Source: Prostheceraeus crozeri (lineage: Eukaryota > Platyhelminthes > Polycladida > Euryleptidae). Taken from it: a DNA stretch of 64,000 nt. The stretch is taken from contig CAJQUW010014303.1 of assembly GCA_907163375.1 (NCBI GenBank), positions 248,001-312,000 of the forward strand, read 5' to 3'. The first letter of the stretch is position 1. The number at the start of each line of letters is the position of its first letter. Under the pieces are notes generated by a model. The model was not told the DNA's origin. It saw nothing but the letters and a program-made list of their open reading frames with translations, and did no database searches. Below are positions 29,701-41,700 of this stretch, in pieces. The position numbers were made by a program, and so were the translations under genes.

Positions 29701-32700
29701 CCAAGGATCTGAATTTGTCGAAATTCGGACAATGTTGTATCAACAGGATCTCTACATTTGTCAATAGTTTGTATATAAAAATGATTAAAAGAACCGGTGT
29801 GACATTGATGTTTCTGCACCAAGTGATCAGAAAAGGCATCGACTTTGTTGCCAGCGTTAATGCTGCTGCGTCAATTTTGTCGTCGACAAACATTATCATG
29901 AATAAAAAAATATTGTGAAGAAAAAACTGAGAAGCTATTGCAAGATAGTAACAACTACAAGCTCTTGCCTTTAGCAAAAGTAATGTCATGAGCATGCATA
30001 ACGTTGGTTCACAGCTGCGAATTTTTTCACTGTATAAGAGAATACATGAATAAGGTTGAAATTAAGTACCCATTCCGCCCCATAGCCTCATATTCGAAAA
30101 ATTAGCCCGAGAAGTTGAACTGGTTACTCTCCAATATCCAAGTAGGCTACATGCCGTAGCACCTTAAAAATACGGATGACTTGATAAGTAAATTAAACAG
30201 TATAGATCAATGCGATGGTGGGAAAGTCTTTGTCTCTTTAGATACAAAGAATTTTTGCTCTAATATGTATCGCAAACCAGCACCTCCTAAGGCGAGCTGA
30301 ATCACCTCCTAAAGCAAGACACTATTCGTAGCTTACAAAAATCCTATACCTATTCAAGAAGGTATAGATGATATTAGCCAGCTCATAGAGAATCATTGGG
30401 ATCAATTAGATACTTTCGCCTTGACTCTAGATGCCATTAAAAAGACTTCATCTGTTGTCTCGTACAACTACGAAATATAATATAGGTTCAAGAATTACAT
30501 GCAAATAGAAATCTGATTGCCCTATGGGAGCGCATTATAGCCAACCTTAATATTCATATCCATTATAGAGCAAGAGGCTCTAAAACTTTGTCAGAGAGAT
30601 TCATCTGAACCCACGCATCAGAGATGTAACCGGTCGCCGGTAGACCGGCGCAGGTCGCCGGTCCGGTCTGAAAAATCAGACAGGCCAATACCGGCAGAGA
30701 CGGTCACATCGGCATAATTTCATCCGGTATGATGTGAGGAAGTGTCCTTCATGTTGAATCCATCATGTCAATCAGTAAATTGTTAATTTTAGCAGCCGTT
30801 TTCAAGGCACATTTACATACGGTATGCGCTCTCCTCTAGGCGTGAAAACTTCTGTGCAGGCAATTCTGATATCTATCCGGTACGCACTTTCCCGTTCGAT
30901 GCTTGATGACTTGATCACGTGCTTTCACCAGCAAGGCGCGCGATCTTCTCAGGTAACAGTGGCTGTTTCTCGGTGCTAGGCATCTTTTGACTTAGTTAGG
31001 CCCTTCCAGCTTATTTTTCCCATTGCACTGCCAATGAAATTCTAGAACTTTTAATTGTTGTGAAAAATTAACATATAAAAATGTAATCACCTATGTCTCT
31101 TTCCATTAGGTGTAGCGTATGGGGAACTGAAGGATTTTAATCTGATAACTAAGCTTAGACTACATTTTGCCATACGTCTATGTAAAACAAAATCATGCAG
31201 AGTAACGCCACCGTCATGTCCTTCTAAATCTCTAGCTTGTTGTCGTAAAATGTTACAAAGGTACGTTCAATAGATGATGCTGCATAAACCTAGCTCTAGA
31301 CAAAATCAAATTAAGTGTTCCTAGCCTAGGCTAGGAATTGTAACATTCTAACATGTAGCTAGGGCCTGCTAAGCATATAACAGGCAGGTCTAGCCTACTA
31401 TAAAGGACCTATTTGGTACAAGATGGGCCTATATATAAAGGCCTAAATATAGTGCATCGTAGGCCTGTACATTATATTAATGCCTACCTACAGCTATACA
31501 TCAATCTTATGCTTAGTCTACTCTATGAGCCGATAGCCTAGTAGGCTCGAACATCAGGTTTCGGCCTACAGCCTCCATAACTGACCTCACGATAGGCCTA
31601 TTCGCTTGTAATCTTATGCGGTATCAAGTTATAGGCAACAATGTTTAACTCTATATATTCATCGAAAGATCCGGTCGCCGGTCCAATGCCGGTCATCGGT
31701 CCACTGCCGGACGCCGGTATACCGGTGCCGGTCGCCGGTCCGGTCTGGAATATTCCGGACCGGTTACATCTCTGCCACGCATATGTGTCCAGTACATATT
31801 GATGACATCATTGTGGGCCCATTCATCCAAATGAAATGATTCTTTATACTAAATTGTCCGAAGTGTTTAATGGAGTTCATAATGATATCCAGTTTACTGT
31901 ACAGATTACAGATGAAGTCTTAAACATTTTGGATATTCGCATTGAAGTAAAATGCAATGTAATTAGGTATGACCGGTGCCTACAGTAAGGAGCAACACTC
32001 CAGAATTTACCTAAATAAAAGTAGTCACTTGAACCTATTCATGTACAACAAAATTATATCACAAATAGAATTATGTACAAAAAAGATGCAGCGATTCGGA
32101 AAAGAAGTAACATTGCTACTGAGACTTCAAAAAAATTGCCCCAATAACGGCTTCAGTGATAAGGATTTTCTCGTAAATAAAAATGCCAAAAATATGAAAA
32201 ACCTCCCAATGTTTCATAGGACTAAACAACAAAATTCGCGAGCTTATGGGCAAATGTGATATTAAGGCTAATCAACTAATTAGCAGATTAAATAAATCCC
32301 GCTCCAGTGCCTTAAATAATACAGTTTTAAATGAGAAGCATGAGGGCTGCCATCTATGTAACCTGATGAACGACTGCTGTAGGTGCAATGAGCGTTTTGC
32401 TGCTTATGAGTTTACATGCAAATTATGTAGAATTTTGCATCGGCAAAAGTAGCCGCCTTTTTTATTTGCGCTATGCTGAGCATCGCAACAGCATTTACGC
32501 TGTTTTCTGACACTGGTCATTAATTATTTTGATATACAAATAATTGACAAAGATAGAGATTCTGTTGATACTACATTGTCCGAATCTTGACAAATCAGAT
32601 CTTTGGAAGTTAAACTTGATAAAAAGATCGAAATTAGTGATCTCCAATCGATTTGTCAATTGTGTATCATGAAAGTGTATTTAAGTCTGTTCGTGTGCGC

Positions 32701-35700
32701 ATGTCAATATGTTTGAATTTCACCGTGCTTTGACAACGGACGAATGTCTGAAACATCGGCAATGTAACATGTATATAATTCGTGAAAATTGGCCATATTA
32801 TTTCATATGGAGGTATCACCGGGAACTTTTATTTTCAAATTATGTATACATGTACAGTGCATTTTAGAACATGCAGAATAGCAGGAATTGCAAACTACAA
32901 TTCATGTGATAAATAATTACTTTTAACCGGATTTTCAACTGAAAACAAAGTGGAAGATGGTGACTAAAACATTCTTGCAATCGGTTTCAATTCTTTAAAT
33001 ACTTCAAGATCAGTTATACCACCAAATGCTGGTTTTAATAGGAGCAGGGAGGACTGGAAGGTAAGATTGATGTGATAGTTTGAGGTCTGAGAATATGTAT
33101 AAAATCACATGAAATGATCATCGCAAAACAGAGGGTATCCATTCTAATCTAGCTAAGTTGAACAAAATAGAAAATTGTTTCCATAATTGTGCCGATTTCA
33201 CACGTTTTAATTGCTTTTTCCATCAAACGGAAAATCTTACCTTTTGCAAACAAAATGTCAACAAATGATATGAAACCAATAATGTCATGATTTTAATGAA
33301 TAGCCGTTGCAACCCAGTTATATCTCCGGATGCGTAAATGTGTTGGTATGATGTTGTTGAATCTTAATAATACGCCCATGAGTTTTAGCATGGATAGATA
33401 CGAAAATATGATCGCCGTGCTTTGCACAATCTGAAGGAAATTTGGTCTGCAGATGTACTGTATAGTCTAAACTGCATTAGTTTCATAAATCCGAAGCAAT
33501 GTTACGGAGCTATTATTAGATGCGAAATTCACCAAAATTTCTTCGTCCACAGGATGTCTTGCCGCTGTTTCTGCAGTCTCATGGCGGTCGGAGGTTATCG
33601 ACTTTATGAAGAGAGAAAACTTCATGAAATTGTGTCAGAAATCAGGAGTAAGCGTCGATGAATGCATCAGGTAGGTATCGCATCAAACCTCTTGTCTATG
33701 TTCAGTAGAAGAATAGGCGACAGGTGGATATATCGGAATATTTAATTAACATTTATTTGAATAGCTTAATAAACTTAAAGAATATTTATTCCCCTCTCTG
33801 CTATAAACGTAGTGTTGATCGGCCAAGAGCAATTTTGTAACAACTAATGATCGCATGCATTTTATTGGAGTTTCTTGACAGTTTTCAAGCATTACGACAT
33901 CTATGACCACTAAGCTGATCCATGAGGGATATGACCTACTCATGGGAGCCCATAAGTCACGCAAATCGAGGTTATTTCACGCATTCCATTGCCAAGCCTC
34001 CAGCCAACTGTCTTAAAAACTGTTGTTTCCCTTCATGACATGGGAGGATGCATTGATATCTGATATATCCATCTGATTATGAAAGTGGACCACCTTGGCA
34101 GTCCTTGACATAATCGAAAACTTTCACTTAATCATCTTTTGAAAAATAGCGTGTATGCTTGTATCAATGTCAAAGCATCTTAGTTCCTAGTTACGTGGTG
34201 CAGCTCTGTGCTTTGCATTCACACGCCGTCGCGACTCCCATGCAAATTTTGGGCGTGTTTCTTCCATATTATCTCTAATCAAAGAACTGATGATGAAAGA
34301 AATAATATAGGCTGTATAATGATACTTAACGAATATTAATAGGCCCATTATCATCTAATATTATCATCTAAGTGCACGATTTTCTATGTTAATCTCAAAC
34401 CCTAAAGCCTCGCCTTCGAGTCGCTTTGTAAGTTTCCTATTAATGCAACATATACTCAATGAAACCTCATGTGAACCTCTAGAGAGCTATCTATAACTGT
34501 GTATTACATGTGCAAAGTACAAATCAAGATTTGTGCAGTGCATATTTCGAAAATGCGTCAGAATGTTTTTTATAATATCATAAAAACGAGCATCTTTCAA
34601 ATATTTCTACTATTGGAAAGATGTGTCAACTATAAGACGTCAGTCCGAAGTCAAACGGTCAAAATAATGTGTCAACTGTAAAGTATATATCTAACATAAC
34701 TATTTCTATTCTATTACTAAATCTATTTTTGTAAGTATATATATGTACAAATATATATAATATACATACAAATAAACAGGAGGCTCTCTCAAATAAACAC
34801 ACGCACAAACAATTCTTATCTATATAATGGAGTAGTATGTTATAATCATAGATGCGAAACATGTGGCGATTACCCACGCTGTTGCATTTACGTTCAGTCA
34901 CTCTTCTGTAGAAATATCTGGCAGCTGCCGCCTGCAATATGCGCATGTACCGGACTCACCACTCCATTAGTGAAAATTGAGCGAAGAACTTCCAATCGCC
35001 GAATGCAGCTGATTGGAGAGCCTCCAGAACAGCTGCTTTAGGTCTCAGTCACACTGCGAGCTTTTCCAAGCGTTTCCAAGCAAAGTGTTTTGCAGCAAAT
35101 AGAAAGTCATCATTGCAGCAGTTGTAGACTGCCACACATCATGCAAAGCAATCAATGCTTGCCGACATACGTTTGCTCGTAACGCTCGTGTTTGCTTTGC
35201 TGTCAGTGTAGCTGAGGCCTCAGACGGAAGAAGAGGAGCGTCTTCGACCACGGAATACAGCGGATAGGAAAGCCTCCAGAACAGCTCCTTTAGACAAATG
35301 GAGCGGAGCGTCCCCAAAATGACGAGTGCAACGGATTGGAGAGCCTCCAGAACAGCTCCTTTTGACAAACGGAGCGGAGCGTCTCCAACCGGCCAATGCA
35401 GCGTCTCTAGTCGTGGAGGCAGCGCAGCTTCTTTAGACTAAGGAAGAGACCGCCTCTGGCTGATACATGGCTTGTGTCAGATGTTTAGATGACCTCAGTC
35501 CGAGGAATGGAATAGAATGAAGGAATTGCGAGGTTATCTTGGACTGATAGTTTTGCATTTCAGTCATGTTTGATTTCATTGTGAGTTCATAAGTTTGAAT
35601 TTAATTTTTGATGCTTTCTCCTCGCTCAGTTGTCTATTTCATGCAGTGCAAGAAATTCCTGTGATCACCTTTTTTACTACTTGAGCCATCACTCCCCCTG

Positions 35701-38700
35701 TCTACGTTCATGATCAGCATGAGGAGAACAATTAATTTTGTGTTGTAAATCAATTGGCCTCCAGCTAAACATAAAATAGATAGCGAGCTACAATGTGCAA
35801 GTAGACTTTATGCACTGTATAAAAACTGTACATGTAGGGGATGCAGGTTTGGGAGAACTGTAGGAGAATCGCATCAACGATCGGAGGAAAAGAAAAGAAG
35901 CAGTGGAAAAGTGAAAGCAGAATTGCATATTGCGGTCTAATAAGCACTACCGCCCACCTCTGCATAACAGCTGACCCACTATGACAAACTAAAAAGTATA
36001 GAAATTAAATCATCGAGATATTTCTGAAAAAATAGTAAAAAATCTGAATAGTGCTGGAAGACCAATACCATTCTCTTTATGGAATGGGAATGAGTCGTAG
36101 AAAAAATCGCAATGAGGAGCTTCCTGTGTTTTACACGACTATAATATAACATCCTCATGTGTAACTTGTATTAGATTCTTCTTATAGTTTTGCTTATGAT
36201 TTTTGCATCAGTTACGGTATCACTGCTGTAAGGGGGAGGAAGCAAATCAATGTTGAAGATTAGGAGGCAATAAATACAATTGAAAATCAGTGACTTTAAT
36301 TATTTACATTACTTTCAGTCATATAGCTAGCTTTTGAGCTACATGCTGCTTCTATTTGATTTCTTTGTTCATAGTTTTTAGTTTAAAAGTAGCTTGTTAA
36401 ATGCAAGAATAAATGAACTGCCGTGATCATGGCCAGCGCCTGTTAACAACAGCTTTTCTTGCTTCGTCAGCAGTAATGATGAATGATTAGCAAAAATGAA
36501 TAATAATCTCTAGCTCATCTGTCAAAATATTCTTATGCATCAACAAATGCAACAAAGGCACACTCTAAAAATACGGAATCTCCTTGAAATGTGATAACAT
36601 ATCTTATTTTCAAATCTGAAGTTCGGACAATCTGATTTTGGGGGACCAGAGTCGAATAGAAAAATATAAACTTTTTTTCGCCATACGTTTATGTCTTTTT
36701 CCAACTTTCTTAGAGTTATCATAATACTGATTTTTTTGTTGTACAAATTTGTACATCACAATGGCACTTTAAGTATCAGGCAAAGCCGCGAAGAAGTCTA
36801 GCGAGGCTAAGGCCCCAAAACTGACAAGAGACGCAAGCGTAGGCGTAAGAAGAGCTATGCCATCTACATCTACAAGGCACTCCGTCAGGTGCACGCGACA
36901 CTGGCATCTCCAGCAAGGCCATATTAATCATGAACAGCTTCGTGAACGACATCTTCGAGCAGCCGACTTGATCACTACAACAAGTCGACTGTCTCCAGTC
37001 GGGAGATTCAAACCGCTGTTCGCATTTTTCTGCCCGATGAACTCGCTAAGCACGCTGTGAGCGAGGGAACGAAAGCAGTCACCAAGTACACTGGCTCCAA
37101 GTAATTATCGTTGCTTCTGTGAACGCTTTTGTTATACTTTTATTAACAATAAGGGTCTGTCGCATTATATAGAATATCTATGGAGAATGACTATGAAGTC
37201 AGCAAAGACAATAAAGATATTTCTCATCCCAAATTTGTAGACGACTTTTTATTTATCAAAATAAGGATTCCGACACGTTTCGTCACACTTGACGGTTTCC
37301 AGGGGTGGACATTCTCTCATGGTAAATGCAGAATATTTTCAATGATTTTGAGCTAAGATTGATTAAAAGCCATTAAAAATCATCAAAGCTCATAGAAATA
37401 TCACCGACGGAGGACAAGCTATGTTGACAATTATGTCTTCATGGCTAAAAGGACATTGGTGCAACTATAATCCTCGCACAAGTGATCAAATTGGGCATTT
37501 ACTTATCTGCGATGTTTAATAACCTTCATTATTGATGATTGCTTTGATTTCAGCGACGTCAAGCGATATTGCCAGATGCAAAGAACTGAAGGACCGGAAA
37601 TTGACGATGAGTTGATAGCGTGTATTCGACGACCCAAATGCTCACATCCAGTCATTCCTGATCCAGACAAGAAGAATGCTTATCTGAGTAAGTAATTTGA
37701 TCAAAAATTTGCTGCGAATTTCGGTGTAGGAACATTTAATTACAAATTACATTACCTGCAACCATAACTTAAAACTTGCGAAAAGTAAATTCACAAAATT
37801 CTCTATTTGGGTCAAATACCAAAACACATAATTTCACAAGTTTTGTATACATGCAGCATGTATGATGTCGAAAACACAATACGTTATCGTAGAATGACAC
37901 ACACAATGATATAGCGCGTCATTCTTTCTGCTTATATTCTCACAAAAATTATGGAAATATGTCATGTATTTTCTCCCCTTAACTGCTTGCTTGTAAATTA
38001 TTCGAACCGTTATGAGAAAAGATATTGTCAAAATAACGTATGGCTTGCGGCTTGTGGCTTATTCGGTTTGCCTCCGATCCAACAAGTCACTTATTCGCTA
38101 TGCATGAATCATGAAAGCATTCGTTGGAATTACTTTCTGGATTACTTTCTCTTCGCGGAGGCCTGTGTGCATACAAAACTTATAATGTCAAAATAGCAGG
38201 TGGTGGTTTGCTAGGGGGTTTGTGGCTTTGCAGTATGTTAGTACTCGAATTTCCCCGTGGAGCTTCATCATTAAATAAAAGCGTTATAAAATCATCAAAG
38301 GTCTTATGAGTCTTCTTAAGAATTTGTTGGCTAAATATGTGAATTAAAACGTCTCGCGTTTCACCACTTCCGCATTCAGGACACAAAGCCGAAAAGTCAA
38401 ATAGAATCGGTCTGAACAGCGTCAGAAATGTCTTGACTTTACTTTAATTTTATGCTCTGAGAAAGGAAGCGTGAAAGCGCGAAACGCTGAGAGCTTATAG
38501 GCCTGGATTTTAGCTCAAATATTTAGCCATTAAATTCTCAAGAAGATACCTCGCCTTACTTCTGATGACACAATGAAAAGTCTTCTCTGTGCGCCAGTTA
38601 TGTGAGTTATAAAAATTCAATTTCTATGAGGCATAATGAATTTTGGGTTCGGCCAGGGTCTAGGTTGCTATCGAACAAGTTGAATTATCAATTATTGAAA

Positions 38701-41700
38701 CGATTTTCATTTCAGACACTGGATTCCGTTACGGCAAAAATGATCTCACATACTTCCTTTTAAATAATGCACGAAACACGAAACTTACAAAGGATGAAAC
38801 TTGGTAAGTTTTTCATTGCATGCAATACTTCTGAAACTAAAATGTGCATAGAAATGATTAATTTGCTTGTCTAAAAGCCACTCTGTAAATCAGCGTCAAC
38901 CAAGCAAATAGAAAGTGCACAATCGTGGAACCCTATTTTCACCGTCATTATTTAGCAAGTTACTAAGCTCTATAGTATATTAGGAAGTTATACTGTAGGG
39001 TAACAGAAACAAATTACGGGCCTTCTTTATAAAGAAAGAAATGCTAAAAACTGGAGCAGCCACAAAAAAACTTCTAAGCATCCACTATAAGATATAGGGA
39101 GACAAAATGATCTGTGTTCTTTCTCCTTGGTGACTTCAAATTTAAACCATTCTGTTTAATGGACTCCTCAAAACTGCGTGCATGTATAAACAAAAGTAGA
39201 AAATCAATCTTAACAATCTTGATCAAGAAGATGCATCCAAAAGAAAAGTATATTCCATCTTTATTCGACCAAAGCATATAATTTCAGAATGGCAATAAAA
39301 ACTATGATTTTTATTACTCATGTCATCTAAAATATTGCCCATTCGCTAATTGTATTGGTCACGTGTCATGACGACTGTCCCATTTCCTTTATCTGGCTTC
39401 AACATAACCACTCGCTTCTTCAAATCTGCCATTACTTTGACTTTCATTGACGAGAGGTCATGAGCATGTTTCTTTATAGACGCCCCCCAAGGTGGAATAT
39501 TCCTCCATTTTGACAATGGTGTCTCTTTTTAAAGAGTAAAGGCCAGACATTCCATGTCTGTAAATATTTCACAGCGATCAACAAACAGTCTTTGTAGGGA
39601 AAAATTGCTTTAACCCTAGAGAAAGAACTGAAGACTGAGTCTCGCTTAAGTCAACTCAACGTCACTGATATTAAAAATTGTGTTCGAAATAAGCACATTA
39701 TCATCCACAGCGGTTAAAGGTCATGTTCCACAATGCCGAAAGCCACGGATAGTATACGAGATATACTGCCCTTGTGGGTGCAAGGTACGTCGGTAGAAGT
39801 GAAAAATGTTTGGAAATCCGCCGGAAAGAGCACATCCCGAAATGGCTTTTCCGTTCAAATGTGAGACCAAATTCCACCAAACTACCTCAATCTTCAGTGA
39901 CCCGCCATTTGACCTCCTGGTCAGTAAAAGCTTGCTTTAAAGTTTTCAAGGACTTGAAGACGAATTTTCAGCTTGCAGTGGCAGAGAGTGTGGCTATTAG
40001 ACAACATACCAGATTTATGCGCTCGAAAAGACAGAATTTTCTTATTAAGATTGACGTAATTCACTTTCTGAAGCATTTCTGAGTGGTAACGTCTATGTAC
40101 TGTGTACTAGCTATAAGTAGCATCTTTGACTCTATCTTTTGCTCTCTTACAGCTTGTTATCTGACCTATTGATCTTATTGACCTATTGTCTTTACCTATG
40201 GCTTGATTTTGACATAGTTGAAGGTTTTAATCATTTCAAGTTTTGATCATTCGTATATAATCTTTCCACCACTTGTTGTATGTTCACGCAGAGAACAAGC
40301 GAAGACCATGAACAAGCGAAGTGTTTTAACTTACACAATTAGATTTCTTTGGAAAATATCGCCGACCAAAAATCTATTTCTGAGATGAAGAAGGGGATAC
40401 TCTAGCGTCTTAATGGCCATCATTGATGAAATTATGCAATTGTCCGGCAAGTTGGCATATCACAAGGAGCGGAAGGAATTTCTGGAGAGATGTCTTAATT
40501 TTCAAGTTCTTCCCCATCAGATATACAAGAGACTAGAAATGGCAAAGATTGGTATTACAAGTCAGAGTATTAAGCATAGAGTAGGCCTAGGGATATATAG
40601 GTAGAGTGTCGACTCAAAAAAGTATCTGTATACAGTGAAAATTTTGATGTGAATGGATTCAGCTTGTTGTGGAGATCACGTTCCCGTGGTCCAAAAAAAT
40701 ATTTGGGAAGTTTTAAAAAAGTTAAAATTTTACCAATTTGTATACTACCGAGATGACTCCCCGTTGTAAGTAGTATGAAGCAAGTTGGATATCAAAAGGA
40801 ATGAATAATCATCCTAACTAAGCGGAAATTAAAGTAATTAGTAAGGAAATTTCATGATCTGTATTATAACGGAAGTCTTCATGAAAAAGTCGGGATATTA
40901 TTCGTGCTTTCTTGGCTGAAATTTCAAGTTTCTGATTCTATTTTCACCGGCATGATTTTATGATTCACTAAATTCACTTCTTGAATCTGAATAGTGATGT
41001 GGACCCATTCACATCTTTCAAAGTTAATTGAAGTCATTGTCCTTGAGTATATGATTTTGCTCTGCAAGTGGCAGTTGCCTGTGATATGATCACCCTTAAG
41101 AAAATACTCTTGAGGTTGAGCATGAAAGCAATACCAGATCATCGAGTTGTCTTTACACGGAGAGTCTGTAAAAGAATATAATTTCCTTCTGCATTACAGT
41201 CAATTCCTTCGTAACTTCTTCAAAACTGCAAACGAGTTCATTTAACAAAATCGAAAGTGCATACACATTGGGGATTTAATAAATGCGGAGTTACCACTCT
41301 ACCTAATATCCCTACTCTATAGTATTGAGTGTTTTCTGAAGTCCGACATTGCAGCAGCGGAGAAGAATATTCAGAAGTGGCAGTTGAACAGACCAAGACT
41401 TATTGCTCAGGTTACTTCAGAGTTGACTTTCATCGACTGTTGTAGCATGTATAAATTGATGTGGCAAATCAAAATCAAGCAAGAAGACAAACAACGTCGA
41501 TCTTATGAATCAAGTCTTAGTCATCTTTTAGTGGAGAAATTTGGGAGTACCTGGATTTCGAACACAATTTTCAATATCAGTGACGTTGAGTTGAATTAAG
41601 CGAGACTCAGTCTTCAGTTCTTCCTTTAGGGTTAAAGCAGTTTATCCCTCCAAAGACTGTTGATTGCTGTGAAATATTTACAGACATGGAATGTCTGGCC

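Noticed and set aside
33422-33661. 79-codon frame overlapping exon 2
   Set aside because: Different frame from the one that joins exons 1 and 3 in phase and matches the MMP prodomain.
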